Shown here one piece after another: positions 8,990 to 17,676 of a stretch of DNA of 64,000 nucleotides; within the stretch, counting starts at the first letter, position 1, and each line of letters opens with the position of its first letter. Where the stretch lies: assembly GCA_028871055.1 (NCBI GenBank), contig JAGWON010000001.1:307421-371420 (forward strand). The letters run 5' to 3'. Position numbers and translations under genes: made by a program. Origin of the DNA: Alphaproteobacteria bacterium. GTDB taxonomy: Bacteria; Pseudomonadota; Alphaproteobacteria; ATCC43930; CGMCC-115725. The notes under the pieces were generated by a model that ran no database searches, was not told where the DNA came from, and worked only from the letters and a program-made list of their open reading frames with translations.

Positions 8990-9181
8990 GTGGTGATTGT
9001 CATGACCGACTCAGTGAAGATGCTTCGCGAAAAGGCCGCACGGTGCTGGCGGTTGACGCGCGCGACCGACAACGAACGCGTCCAGACCGCGCTCGACAAG
9101 CTCGCGGCGGATTTGATGCGCGAGGCCGACGAACAGGATCGCAAGGAGCGCAAAGCGAAGGAACGCGAAGCGAACGCGTGA
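8990..9181 (+). CDS. Small charged helical protein, unknown function
   Basis: The 63-residue protein is almost wholly helical and strongly charged (MLREKAARCWRLTRATDNE, then a Lys/Glu/Arg-rich tail). Short proteins with an LREKAxxCRRLAR-type start are common in alphaproteobacterial genomes, and I know of no assigned function. The GTG at 8990 has AAGGGGAG six bases upstream, so it is preferred to the ATG at 9002, which is too far from that site. It is 88 bases downstream of the M24 gene and may be separately transcribed. Confidence 0.6.
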   Translation: MVIVMTDSVKMLREKAARCWRLTRATDNERVQTALDKLAADLMREADEQDRKERKAKEREANA

Positions 9182-9261
9182 GGCCGCCGCGATCGCGGCG
9201 GCGCGCTAGTGTGGTGGCTCTGAAGTTCGTTCAATTGGACCGCGGCATTTTTCTCCCCGTC

Positions 9262-9316
9262 ATACCGGCGAAAGTCGGTATCCACGGCTGAGATGGGTCC
9301 CGGCTTTCGCCGGGAC
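9262..9316. repeat. Dispersed intergenic repeat with two palindromes
   Basis: An inverted repeat ATACCG-N8-CGGTAT at 9262-9281 is followed by a perfect 8-bp hairpin GTCCCGGC-TTTC-GCCGGGAC at 9297-9316. The design matches the repeat at 16-108. It lies between the small helical gene and the outer-membrane protein gene, which converge on it, and may act as a bidirectional terminator. Confidence 0.6.
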
Positions 9317-9353
9317 AACGCGAAGTGATATCGCGAACTTCAGATTCGGGACC

Positions 9354-10124
9354 CTAGAAGGGTTTTTCGTATTCGAAGCGCCAGCGTACGGTACCGCGTT
9401 CGGTGGTGTGATTGAGGCCGAAGAGATAGCCCGCCTCGTACTTGACCTTGCCGTACCGGTACATGTTGTAGATGCCAACGATCACCGGACCGACGCGGTG
9501 AGTCGAGTCGCTCATGATGGTGCGACTGACGATGTTGTTGAAGGCGCCGTAATACTCGACTCCGGGCTGGAAGTAATCATTGAGCCTTACCCGTGATTGC
9601 CACGCAATGGCCACCGGCGTCGCATCGTTGCGGTTGCGGCCGACCTGCTTGGTCAACAGCACGTTGAGGGTATGGAGCGTGTTGAGGCCGGAACGGAACG
9701 GGTTGTTCCATTCCTTCTGCACCAGAGGACCGAAGGTGAACTGATCGGCGCCGGCGCGCGAGGCCGCGTGCTGGTACTCGGCGAAGAAGCCGGGGTCGAG
9801 CCAATAGCGGCCCTGCTCGGCGAGCTGAAAGGTGTTCTCCAAGGTGAATCCGCCGAACTGGTTGTTTTGTCCCGGCGCGGCGTTGAACGGCGCCTCGAGC
9901 TCCGGCTCCCACCACGGTGTCACACCGTAGCCGACTTCGAACGTATAGCTCTGGTTGTTGTTCTTGCCGCTGTTGGTCCGATCGAGGCTGGTCGAGCCGT
10001 TGTGCTCGAACTCGAATTCGCGGTAGTCGACGATCGGATAGCGTATCTCGAAATCGGCCCGCGCGACGCCGATGCCGGCGGCCAGCGCCGTGGCGAGAGC
10101 GAGCGAAAGACCGATGCGCGGCAC
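9354..10124 (-). CDS. Outer-membrane beta-barrel protein, unknown function
   Basis: The 256-residue protein has a signal peptide (LALATALAAGIGVARA) and then alternating hydrophobic/polar strands rich in Tyr, Trp and Asn. It ends in a C-terminal Phe (FEYEKPF), the usual recognition signal for barrel insertion. The start is GTG. It lies 24 bases after the cupredoxin gene on the same strand, so the two are probably co-transcribed and may serve one metal-related envelope function. No specific family is recognised. Confidence 0.7.
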   Translation of the reverse strand: MPRIGLSLALATALAAGIGVARADFEIRYPIVDYREFEFEHNGSTSLDRTNSGKNNNQSYTFEVGYGVTPWWEPELEAPFNAAPGQNNQFGGFTLENTFQLAEQGRYWLDPGFFAEYQHAASRAGADQFTFGPLVQKEWNNPFRSGLNTLHTLNVLLTKQVGRNRNDATPVAIAWQSRVRLNDYFQPGVEYYGAFNNIVSRTIMSDSTHRVGPVIVGIYNMYRYGKVKYEAGYLFGLNHTTERGTVRWRFEYEKPF

Positions 10125-10148
10125 GATGCCCCCGGGAAAGTCCGGCGT

Positions 10149-10481
10149 CTATTTCGCGACGATGATGCCGCGCGCCTGCGGGTTGAAGTCGTCGAAGAAG
10201 ACGTAGCGGCCCGGCGCCAGCGGACCGAGATAGACCGTGATCGTGCCGCCGCCCACCACCACTTTCTCGCGGTTCAGATCGCCGCTCTCGAACTCCGACG
10301 GCACGGCGTCGCGGTTCGTCACCGTCAGGGTGAATTTGGCGTTGGCCGGAACCTCGATCTCGCTCGCGTCGAATTTACGGTCCTCGATGGTGAGGGTATA
10401 GCCGGCGTCGCCGGCGCGGCCGGTGGCGGGCGCGATCAGTGTTCCGAGCAGGGCGAGGACAGCGACGCGGCGGTCGATCAT
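10149..10481 (-). CDS. Periplasmic cupredoxin-like protein
   Basis: The 110-residue protein has a signal peptide (VAVLALLGTLIAPATGRA) and a single cupredoxin-fold domain (YTLTIEDRKFDASEIEVPA, then FTLTVTNRDAVPSEFES and a closing GRYVFFDD). The classical Cys-x-His-x-Met copper ligands are not obvious, as is usual in the cupredoxin_1 proteins found beside iron or metal transporters. It is the first gene of a two-gene operon with the outer-membrane barrel. The AT-rich stretch just upstream of 10481 is the probable promoter region, divergent from 10771. Confidence 0.7.
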   Translation of the reverse strand: MIDRRVAVLALLGTLIAPATGRAGDAGYTLTIEDRKFDASEIEVPANAKFTLTVTNRDAVPSEFESGDLNREKVVVGGGTITVYLGPLAPGRYVFFDDFNPQARGIIVAK

Positions 10482-10770
10482 GGGCCAAGACGCTAATAAG
10501 AATGAATTGCAGTTACAATGGTCTTCATCAGCACAAAGTGTCGCAGAGGCGCAAACCCGCGGGAATCGGCGCAATCGCCGCAGGTGCGCCGCCGACCGGC
10601 GACGGCCGCCCGAGCCTTGGCAGACCGGGCATTTTGCCGCCGCGTCGCGACGGCGCCGCTCGCGGTTTGCGATGCTGACGCGACCGGCGTTTCCGGCGCG
10701 GATTGCCTCGTTGCGGCAAATGGCTTAGAGGTCTGCGCCGCGTATCGTTTTGGGCAGCACGAGGCAAAGC

Positions 10771-11706
10771 ATGGCGACGGGTTCCAACGTTCACAAGATC
10801 GGCTGGATCGGCACCGGCCGCATGGGCTTTCCGATGGCCGAACGGCTCGCCAAGAACGGCTGCGACCTGAGCGCCTTCAATCGCACGCGCGCCAAGGCCG
10901 AACCGCTGACCAAATCGGGCGCCAAGATTGTCGGCAGTCCGACCGATCTCGCGTCGTGCGACATCGTCTTCACCATGGTCTCGGCCTCGGACGACTTGAA
11001 GCAGGTCACGCTGGGCAAGGACGGCGTGCTCGTCGACGGCGGCAAGGCGCCCAAGATCCTGGTGGATTGCTCGACCGTGTCGGAGGAAGCCTCGGCCGAG
11101 GTGCGCGCGGCCGCCGTGAAACGCGGCACGCAGATGCTGGCGGCGCCGGTCTCGGGCAACGGCAAGGTGGTGAAGGCCGGCAAACTCACCATCGTCGCCT
11201 CGGGCCCCAAGGCGGCCTACGACACCGCGCTGCCCTATCTCGAGATGATGGGCCGCGGCGCGTCCTATGTCGGCGAGGGGGAACTCGCCCGCATCGTCAA
11301 GATCTGCCACAACGTGCTCCTGGGCGTGGTGATCCAGAACCTGGTCGAGATCACCGTCCTGGCCGAGAAATGCGGCGTCAAGCGCCATGCGTTCCTCGAC
11401 TTCATCAACAAGAGCGTGATGGGCTCGCTGTTCACCGCCTACAAGACGCCGGCGCTGGTCAATCTCGACATGACGCCGACTTTCACCCCGGTGCTGCTGC
11501 GCAAGGATCTCGATCTGGGATTGGCCGCGGCGCGCAAGGCCGACGTGCCGATGCCGGTGACGGCGGCGACGCGCGAGCTGGTGCAGAATCTGATCGGCCT
11601 GGGCTTCAAGGACCAGGATTTCGCCACGCTGCTGCTGCAACAGGCGAAGAATTCCGGCCTCGACATCAAGGCCGAGAACGTCAAGGTCGGCGACGGGCTG
11701 AGCTGA
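10771..11706 (+). CDS. NAD(P)-dependent 3-hydroxyisobutyrate dehydrogenase-like oxidoreductase
   Basis: The 311-residue enzyme belongs to the beta-hydroxyacid dehydrogenase family. It has the N-terminal dinucleotide-binding motif GWIGTGRMGFPMAERL and the substrate-binding STVSEEAS segment. The APVSGNGKVVKAGKLTI stretch follows, and the catalytic Lys is in the helix IVKICHNVLLG near residue 178. Length and domain order are normal. The ATG at 10771 is chosen because GAGG lies six bases upstream; a TTG 21 bases earlier is less likely. The substrate is a small 2- or 3-hydroxyacid, not determinable further. Confidence 0.85.
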   Translation: MATGSNVHKIGWIGTGRMGFPMAERLAKNGCDLSAFNRTRAKAEPLTKSGAKIVGSPTDLASCDIVFTMVSASDDLKQVTLGKDGVLVDGGKAPKILVDCSTVSEEASAEVRAAAVKRGTQMLAAPVSGNGKVVKAGKLTIVASGPKAAYDTALPYLEMMGRGASYVGEGELARIVKICHNVLLGVVIQNLVEITVLAEKCGVKRHAFLDFINKSVMGSLFTAYKTPALVNLDMTPTFTPVLLRKDLDLGLAAARKADVPMPVTAATRELVQNLIGLGFKDQDFATLLLQQAKNSGLDIKAENVKVGDGLS

Positions 11707-11711
11707 GCCGT

Positions 11712-12899
11712 TTAAAGCACCGGCACGTCGGGCGGCAGGCCGAGCGCGACGCGGCCATAGAGCGTGCCCGCCATGTCCCAGTTGACGACGAAGTGCGCGC
11801 TCGCCGCGTGGACATCGCGCCAGGCGCGCTGTAGCGGATGGCTGAGATAGAGCGCAGTGCCGCCTGCTCCGGCGAACAGCAGGTCCACTGCCTTGACGCA
11901 CATCTGCGTGGTATAGGCGCCGTCGCGCCGCCAGCGCGCCCGCGCCTCGGCCGGAAACTCGCCGCCCGCCTCGGCGAGCGCCGTCGCCTCGTCGCAATCG
12001 GCGAGCATCGTCTTCTCGGCGGCGTCGGTCAGCGCCGCGGCTTCGGCCAGACGGAGCTGCAGGGTGGCGAGCTCGGCGATGCGCCTGCCCGTATAGGTCG
12101 CGGCGCGCGCCCGCATCGATTGCGTGAAGTCCGCGACCGCGCCCTGCGCGATGCCGAGCGCCACGCCCGACAGGATGAAGGGAAAGACGCTGAAGGTCGG
12201 CAGGCGATAGAGCGCGCCGGCATTGACCGCGCTGCCCGGATTGGGCCCGCCGGCGATCTCGGCGACGGCGAGGCTCATGTGGTCGGGCACGAAGCAGTCG
12301 GCGATGGCGACGTCCTTGCTGCCGGTGCCGGCGAGACCAGCGGCGTGCCAAGTGTCGATGATCGAATAGTTCTTGGCGGGCACGACGAAGACGCGCGATT
12401 CCGGCACTTTGCCGCTCTCTTCGACCAGCGCGCCGAAGAAGTTCCAACGCGACGGGTCGACGCCGCTCGAGAACGGCCAGCGGCCCTTGAGCCGCCAGCC
12501 GCCCGGCGCCTTCTGCGCGCGGCCCGCGGGAAAGGCGAAAGCCGAGCCGATCAGCACATCGGGCCCGTCGCTGCCGCCCCAGATTTCGTCCTGCGCCGCC
12601 TGCGGCCACATCGCGAGTATCCAGTGGTGGCAGGCGAGGTTGTTCAGCACCCAGGCGGTCGAGCCGCAGACGCGCGCGACGATCGATCCGATATCGACCA
12701 GCGCGCGATAGGGCGCCTCACTGCCGCCGACGCGCTTGGGCTGGAGCATGCGGAAAAGCCCGGCCCGATGCAGATCGGCGATGGTCGCATCGGGCATGCG
12801 CCGGATGGTCTCGGCCTCGACCGCGCGCTCGCGCAGCTGCGGCAGCAGCGCCAGCGCCCGGCGCTTGAGCTCCGCGACGTCCGGCGCCTGCGGCCTCAT
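11712..12899 (-). CDS. Acyl-CoA dehydrogenase-type flavin enzyme (HpaC2/DszC-like)
   Basis: The 395-residue protein has the acyl-CoA dehydrogenase fold: an N-terminal helical domain (IADLHRAGLFRMLQPKRVGG), a middle beta domain (GWRLKGRWPFSSGVD, then AGTGSKDVAI) and a C-terminal helical bundle. The motif pattern is closest to the oxygenase branch (p-hydroxyphenylacetate hydroxylase C2, DszC and relatives) rather than to true acyl-CoA dehydrogenases. The ATG overlaps the TetR stop (ATGA), so the two genes are translationally coupled and the regulator probably controls this enzyme. Confidence 0.8.
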   Translation of the reverse strand: MRPQAPDVAELKRRALALLPQLRERAVEAETIRRMPDATIADLHRAGLFRMLQPKRVGGSEAPYRALVDIGSIVARVCGSTAWVLNNLACHHWILAMWPQAAQDEIWGGSDGPDVLIGSAFAFPAGRAQKAPGGWRLKGRWPFSSGVDPSRWNFFGALVEESGKVPESRVFVVPAKNYSIIDTWHAAGLAGTGSKDVAIADCFVPDHMSLAVAEIAGGPNPGSAVNAGALYRLPTFSVFPFILSGVALGIAQGAVADFTQSMRARAATYTGRRIAELATLQLRLAEAAALTDAAEKTMLADCDEATALAEAGGEFPAEARARWRRDGAYTTQMCVKAVDLLFAGAGGTALYLSHPLQRAWRDVHAASAHFVVNWDMAGTLYGRVALGLPPDVPVL

Positions 12900-13582
12900 G
12901 CCGGCGGCGCTCCGGTCAGCACCGCCATCTCCTTGGGGATACCCTCGAGGAACGTCGCGATCATGCCTTCGATCACCGCGTCGATATTGTCCGGCACCGG
13001 CAGGCCGTAAATCCAGCGCCGAATGCCGATGTAGAAGATCGCGGCGTGCAGCATCCAGACGAGCTCGGCCTCGGTTTCGCTCATCGGCACCGTCTCGAGC
13101 GGCGGCAGGCCGTTGGCATGGCGCACCTCGCGCACCACGGCCGCAAAGACCCGCTCGCGCAGCATCTTGAAGAACCGCGCGTTGAGGTCGAGGCCCCTGA
13201 GACCGGCGAGGATGAACAGCCGCACCCGCTCGTAGCCGACCGCCGTCCGGGCATAGACCTGATAGAAATAGGTGAGGCGCTCCTTCAGCGGCCGCGAGCG
13301 GTCCGCCAGCGCGACGAACCATTCGTCCTGCCACGGATCGACGAAGACCTCGCGATAGACCCGCTCGATCAGCGCGTGCTTGCTCGGGAAGTAGCGGTAG
13401 AGCAGCGGCTGGGCGATGCCGAGCCGGCGGGCGAGTTCGCGCGTCTGGCCCTCGAAGCCCTGTTCGGCGAAGAAATACACCGCCGCCTGGGCGATGAGCC
13501 GCTCGCGCTCGTCGGGCGCCAACCGGCGCCTGGTGCGGTCGTGCGAGCGGGCCTTCCTGCGCCGCGCCGGTTTGCGCGCCAT
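12896..13582 (-). CDS. TetR/AcrR family transcriptional regulator
   Basis: The 228-residue regulator has a basic N-terminal tail (about 1-25) and a TetR helix-turn-helix at about 28-75 (ERLIAQAAVYFFAEQGFEG, then LARRLGIAQPLLYRYFPSK). A helical ligand-binding domain follows. It is divergent from the molybdenum hydroxylase operon across a 118-base gap and overlaps the acyl-CoA-dehydrogenase-like gene by 4 bases. It probably controls both directions from the shared gap. Confidence 0.9.
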   Translation of the reverse strand: MARKPARRRKARSHDRTRRRLAPDERERLIAQAAVYFFAEQGFEGQTRELARRLGIAQPLLYRYFPSKHALIERVYREVFVDPWQDEWFVALADRSRPLKERLTYFYQVYARTAVGYERVRLFILAGLRGLDLNARFFKMLRERVFAAVVREVRHANGLPPLETVPMSETEAELVWMLHAAIFYIGIRRWIYGLPVPDNIDAVIEGMIATFLEGIPKEMAVLTGAPPA

Positions 13583-13633
13583 GCCTCCCCCGTCTCGGCG
13601 CCGTCTGCCCGCGTGACGTCCGGGCTCGGTTGA

Positions 13634-13651
13634 CGCGGCGCCCTTGCCGCG
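13634..13651. promoter_or_regulatory. Candidate TetR operator in divergent gap
   Basis: A perfect inverted repeat, CGCGGC-N6-GCCGCG, lies between the TetR gene and the divergent FAD-subunit gene. A TTGACG-like -35 element overlaps its left edge. Size and position suit a TetR operator, but 6-bp GC-rich arms can occur by chance in such DNA. Confidence 0.3.
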
Positions 13652-13700
13652 CCCATTCTTGTTGAAGCCGGAGGCTCAAGCAACCGGCGCGGGAGGGTTC

Positions 13701-14540
13701 GTGAAGGCGCCGCCGTTCCGTTATGCCCGGCCGCAGACGCTCGACGCGGCGCTCCGCCTCTTGGCCGACGAAGGCGCAGGCGCCCGGCTCATCGCCGGCG
13801 GGCAAAGCCTGGTGCCGGCGCTCAACATGCGCTTGCTCGAGCCGACGCTGCTGATCGACATCAACGGGCTCGCGGAGCTCACCGGCATCGCCGAGACCGC
13901 AAGCGGCATCCGCGTCGGCGCGCTGACGCGCCATGCCGCACTCGGCGCGTCGGCGATCGTAGCGCGGCGCACGCCGCTGCTGGCCGCCGCGGTGCCGTTC
14001 ATCGCGCACGAGGCGATCCGCAACCGCGGCACCTTCGGCGGCAGCTTGGCGCAGGCCGATCCGGCGGCGGAGCTGCCGGCCTGCGCCGTGGCGCTCGGGG
14101 CCCGGCTCGAGATCGCCGGACCCGGCGGGCGGCGCCGGGTTGCGGCGCATGACTTCTTCAGGGGCGTCTACGAGACCGCGCTCGGGCGCGACGAGATACT
14201 GGTCGCCGCCGAGATTCCGGCGCAACCGGGTGCGACGCTGTTCCTCGAGCTGGCGCGGCGCCAGGGCGATTATGCCATCGCCGGCCTTGCCGGCTGGGCG
14301 GCGCTCGACCGCAGCCGCATCACCGACGCGCGGTTGGTGTTCTTCGGCACCGACATCCGCGCGGTCGAGGCGCGGGCGGCGTCGGCCGCGCTCGCCACCT
14401 CGCTTGACGCCGCCGCCACTGCGCTCGACCGCGACCTGGCGCCGGTCGCCGATCTCAACGCCAGCGCAGCAATGAAACGGCATCTGGCGCGCGTGCTGCT
14501 GCGCCGCGCCTGCGCTGCGGCCGTGACGCACGCGGCATGA
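13701..14540 (+). CDS. Molybdenum hydroxylase FAD-binding subunit (CoxM/CutM-like)
   Basis: The 279-residue medium subunit belongs to a xanthine dehydrogenase/CO dehydrogenase family enzyme. The FAD-binding motifs AGGQSLVPALNMR (near residue 33) and NRGTFGGSLAQADP (near 110) are intact, and the C-terminal domain is of normal length. The GTG at 13701 has GGGAGGG three bases upstream; the frame runs further 5' without family sequence. Its role is to pass electrons from the 2Fe-2S subunit to an acceptor through FAD. It is the first gene of a medium-small-large operon. Confidence 0.9.
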   Translation: MKAPPFRYARPQTLDAALRLLADEGAGARLIAGGQSLVPALNMRLLEPTLLIDINGLAELTGIAETASGIRVGALTRHAALGASAIVARRTPLLAAAVPFIAHEAIRNRGTFGGSLAQADPAAELPACAVALGARLEIAGPGGRRRVAAHDFFRGVYETALGRDEILVAAEIPAQPGATLFLELARRQGDYAIAGLAGWAALDRSRITDARLVFFGTDIRAVEARAASAALATSLDAAATALDRDLAPVADLNASAAMKRHLARVLLRRACAAAVTHAA

Positions 14541-14657
14541 GCGATCGGGGCAAGCCAGACATGAAACGGGAACCGAGCGACCGTTCGGTCAGGCTCTGTG
14601 TCGCCGCCCACCCCCACCCCTTGACCCCGCCGAACATGCCCCCGGCAGGTTCGGGCC

Positions 14658-14705
14658 AAGCGTCCGGGGGACGCTTAGCAGGGGGCAAGTCCCCCTCGAG
14701 GGGGA
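14658..14705. repeat. Palindromic intergenic element
   Basis: A perfect hairpin AAGCGTCC-GGG-GGACGCTT (14658-14676) is followed by a perfect 16-bp palindrome built on TCCCCCTCGAGGGGGA (14690-14705). The element sits in the roughly 200-base non-coding gap between the FAD and 2Fe-2S subunit genes and ends about 40 bases before the latter. It looks like an inserted repetitive palindrome rather than part of the operon. Confidence 0.6.
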
Positions 14706-14745
14706 GGGCATGGGACGGGGGCGGTTGCCGCGAGCGACGTTCGGC

Positions 14746-15231
14746 ATGAGCGACGCGGTCGCGATCCGCCTCACGGTCAACGGCGCGCGCGTCGAGCGGC
14801 TGGTCGCGCCGCGCCTCAACCTGGTCGATTTCCTGCGCGACGAGCTTGGCCTCACCGGCACGCACTGGTCGTGCGAGCACGGCGCCTGCGGCGCCTGCAC
14901 CGTGCTCATCGACGGCGCACTGGCGCGCGGCTGTTTGGTCTTCGCGATCCAGCTCGATGGCGCCAACGTGGAGACCATCGAGGGCCTGACCGAATCGGGC
15001 GCGCTGGCCGAGGTCCAGGCCGCCTTCCACGCCCGCAACGCGGTGCAATGCGGCTTCTGCTCGGCCGGCATGCTGCTCGCCGCCGATGCGCTGCTGCGGC
15101 GCAATCCCGAGCCCAGTCGCGAGCAGATCCGCGCCGCGCTGTCGGGCAATTACTGCCGCTGCACGGGCTACCACGCGATCGTCGACGCGGTCGCCGATGC
15201 GGCGCGCGAGCGCGCGCGGAGAAAACCGTGA
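14746..15231 (+). CDS. Molybdenum hydroxylase 2Fe-2S subunit (CoxS-like)
   Basis: The 161-residue small subunit carries a plant-type 2Fe-2S domain (CEHGACGACTVL, fourth Cys in RGC) and a C-terminal all-helical second 2Fe-2S domain (QCGFCSAGM, then NYCRCTGYH). All cluster Cys residues are present. The ATG at 14746 is taken as the start because it begins the family sequence; an upstream in-frame ATG lies in the palindromic repeat. The stop overlaps the GTG of the large subunit (GTGA). Confidence 0.9.
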   Translation: MSDAVAIRLTVNGARVERLVAPRLNLVDFLRDELGLTGTHWSCEHGACGACTVLIDGALARGCLVFAIQLDGANVETIEGLTESGALAEVQAAFHARNAVQCGFCSAGMLLAADALLRRNPEPSREQIRAALSGNYCRCTGYHAIVDAVADAARERARRKP

Positions 15232-17600
15232 CCGCGCCGCTCGCGGCCGTCGACCGGCCGGCGAGCTATATCGGCAAGAGCGTGCCGCGGCCCAACGCCA
15301 AGCGGCTGCTGGCCGGCCGCGGCCAGTATGTCGACGATCTGCGCCTGCCACGGCTCGCGCACGTCGCCTTCCTGCGCTGCCCGCACGCCCACGCCCGGCT
15401 CAAGTCGCTCGACATCGCCGCGGCGACGCGCGCGCCGGGCGTGGTGCGGGTGGTGACGGCCCAGGATCTTGCCGGCCGTTACACGCCGTGGGTCGGCGTG
15501 CTGACCCATTTCAAGGGCCTCAAGTCGCCGCCTCAGCACCCGCTGGTGCACGATCGTGCCACCTGGCAGGGCGAGCCGGTCGCCGCCGTGGTCGCCGAAA
15601 GCCGGGCGCTGGCCGAAGACGCCGTCGCGCTGATCGAAATCGTCTGGGAGGAGCTGCCGCCGCTCACCGACATGGCTGCGGCGCTGGCACCCGGCGCCGT
15701 GCCGCTCCATGCCGAGCTCGGCGACAATCTGTGCTTCGGCCGCGCCATCGACGCCGGCGCCGTTGACGAGGCCTTCGCCAAGGCCGATTGCGTGGTCGAG
15801 GAATCCTATTCCTTTGCCCGTCACACCGGCGTCTGCCTCGAGCCGCGCTCGATCCTGGCCGATTTCGATCCGGCCGACGGGCGGCTGACGGTGCATTGTT
15901 CGAGCCAGGCGCCGCACATGATGAAGGAGATCTTCGCGCGCCATTTTCATTTGCCGGAGACGGCGGTGCGGGTGATCTGCGGCGATGTCGGCGGTTCCTT
16001 CGGCATCAAGATCCATGTCTATCCCGACGATATGGCGACGGTGGCGATCGCGCTGCTGCTCGGCCGCCCAGTGAAATTCGTCGCGGACCGGCTCGAATCT
16101 TTCGTCTCCGACATCCATGCGCGCGAGCACCGGATCGCGGCGCGGATGGCGCTGGCCAAGGACGGCACCATCGCGGCGCTGGCGATCGACGACGTCACCG
16201 GCGTCGGCCCCTATTCGACTTATCCGCGCACCAGCGCGGTCGAGGGCAACCAGGTCGTCGGCCTGACCGGCGCCTGGTATCGCTGCCGCAACTATCGCGC
16301 CAACCTCCGCGTCGCTTTCCAGACCAAGCCGCCGACGACGCAGTACCGCGCCGTCGGCCATCCGATCGCGACATCCGTGACCGAGGCGCTGGTCGACCGC
16401 GCCGCCGCCGCGCTCGGCCTCGATCCGGTCGAGCTCAGACGCCGCAATCTCATTCCCGACGACGCCTATCCGTGGACCACGGCCTCGGGTCTCAAGTTCG
16501 AGAAGCTGTCACACCAGGCGGCGCTCGAAAAGCTGCTCACGCTGATGGACTACGACGGCCTGCGCCGCGAGCAGGCGGAACTGCGTCGGCGCAATATCCA
16601 CCGCGGTATCGGCATCGCCTGCTTCGTCGAGCTGACCAATCCGGGGCCGGCGTTCTACGGCGTCGGCGGCGCGCCGATCTCGGCGCAGGACGGCTGCACG
16701 CTGCGGCTCGATCCGGGTGGGACCGTGACGTGCGCAACGGGCGTCACCGAGCAGGGCCAGGGCACCGAGACCATGGTGGCGCAGATCGTCGCGTCGGCGC
16801 TTGGCCTGGCGATGGACAAGATCCGCGTCGTCACCGGCGACACCGAGCGCGCGCCCTACGGCGGCGGCACCTGGGCGTCGCGCGGCTGCGGCATCGGCGG
16901 CGAGGCGGCGTTGCAGGGTGCGTTGGCGCTGAAGGCGAACATCCTCGACCTGGCAGGCGCCATGCTCCAGGCCGAGCCCGCTGCGCTGGACCTCGCCGGC
17001 GGCTGGGTGGTCGACCGTGCCGGCAATCGCCGCATCGGCCTCGACGAGGTCGGCCGCGCGGCCTATTTCCGCGGCGACACGCTGCCGCCCGGCGTCCAGC
17101 CCGAGCTGGTGGCGACGCGCCACTACATGCCGCGGCAATATCCCTTCGCCTTCACCAACGGCGCGCAGGCGTCGTATCTCGAGCTCGACGTCGAGACCGG
17201 CTTCATCCAGCTGTTGCAGCACTGGGTGGTCGAGGATTGCGGCCGGGTGGTGAACCCGCTGCTGGTCGAGGAGCAGATCCGCGGCGGCGTCGTCCAGGGC
17301 ATCGGCGGCGCGCTCTTTGAAGAGTGCATATACGACCAGCGCGGCCAGCTTCTCAACGGGACATTGGCCGATTACCTCGTACCGATGGCGGGCGAGATGC
17401 CCGACATCGTCGTCGCCCATATCGAGACGCCGACCGCCGAGTCCATGCTCGGCGCCAAGGGTGCGGGCGAGGCCGGCACCGGCGGCGCGCCGGCGGCGGT
17501 GATGAATGCGGTCAACGACGCGCTGGCGCCGTTCAAGGTCCGCGTCACGGCGCAGCCGATCTCGCCCTGGCGGGTGCTCGCAGCGCTCGGCAAGGGCTGA
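15228..17600 (+). CDS. Molybdenum hydroxylase large (molybdopterin) subunit, xanthine dehydrogenase family
   Basis: The 790-residue catalytic subunit binds molybdopterin cytosine dinucleotide. The catalytic Glu lies in GAKGAGEAGTGG near the C terminus, and the cofactor loop DVGGSFGIK is present. The active-site loop reads QYRAVGHP and lacks the VAYRCSFR loop of true form-I CO dehydrogenase. It is therefore a hydroxylase of an unknown heterocycle, aldehyde or other substrate. It starts at a GTG overlapping the small-subunit stop. A second large subunit lies at 22633, beyond the LIV transporter. Confidence 0.88.
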   Translation: MTAPLAAVDRPASYIGKSVPRPNAKRLLAGRGQYVDDLRLPRLAHVAFLRCPHAHARLKSLDIAAATRAPGVVRVVTAQDLAGRYTPWVGVLTHFKGLKSPPQHPLVHDRATWQGEPVAAVVAESRALAEDAVALIEIVWEELPPLTDMAAALAPGAVPLHAELGDNLCFGRAIDAGAVDEAFAKADCVVEESYSFARHTGVCLEPRSILADFDPADGRLTVHCSSQAPHMMKEIFARHFHLPETAVRVICGDVGGSFGIKIHVYPDDMATVAIALLLGRPVKFVADRLESFVSDIHAREHRIAARMALAKDGTIAALAIDDVTGVGPYSTYPRTSAVEGNQVVGLTGAWYRCRNYRANLRVAFQTKPPTTQYRAVGHPIATSVTEALVDRAAAALGLDPVELRRRNLIPDDAYPWTTASGLKFEKLSHQAALEKLLTLMDYDGLRREQAELRRRNIHRGIGIACFVELTNPGPAFYGVGGAPISAQDGCTLRLDPGGTVTCATGVTEQGQGTETMVAQIVASALGLAMDKIRVVTGDTERAPYGGGTWASRGCGIGGEAALQGALALKANILDLAGAMLQAEPAALDLAGGWVVDRAGNRRIGLDEVGRAAYFRGDTLPPGVQPELVATRHYMPRQYPFAFTNGAQASYLELDVETGFIQLLQHWVVEDCGRVVNPLLVEEQIRGGVVQGIGGALFEECIYDQRGQLLNGTLADYLVPMAGEMPDIVVAHIETPTAESMLGAKGAGEAGTGGAPAAVMNAVNDALAPFKVRVTAQPISPWRVLAALGKG

Positions 17601-17645
17601 CCAAAGCCAAACCGAATGAGCCCTGAAACGACCCCGCGAATCCGG

Positions 17646-17676
17646 TTGACGGTCCTATTGATCATCTGAACAATAG
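17646..17676 (+). promoter_or_regulatory. Candidate promoter with overlapping dyad, upstream of LIV cassette
   Basis: The 395-base gap between the large-subunit gene and the LIV binding-protein gene contains TTGACG-N17-AACAAT (17646-17674). The inverted repeat CTATTG-N10-CAATAG (17655-17676) overlaps the -10 element, as a repressor operator would. It is about 320 bases upstream of the binding-protein start; a nearer promoter cannot be excluded. I see no gene in the rest of the gap. Confidence 0.35.

Noticed and set aside
12900..14531. 939-residue minus-strand frame covering the TetR and FAD-subunit genes
   Set aside because: Only the part from 12899 downward has acyl-CoA dehydrogenase sequence; the rest is shadow of real genes.
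14871..17600. Long continuous frame starting inside the 2Fe-2S subunit gene
   Set aside because: The sequence before 15228 is the small-subunit gene read out of frame; the large subunit starts at the GTG overlapping its stop.
15228..17600. Naming the molybdenum hydroxylases CO dehydrogenase
   Set aside because: Neither large subunit has the Cys-containing VAYRCSFR loop of form-I CO dehydrogenase.
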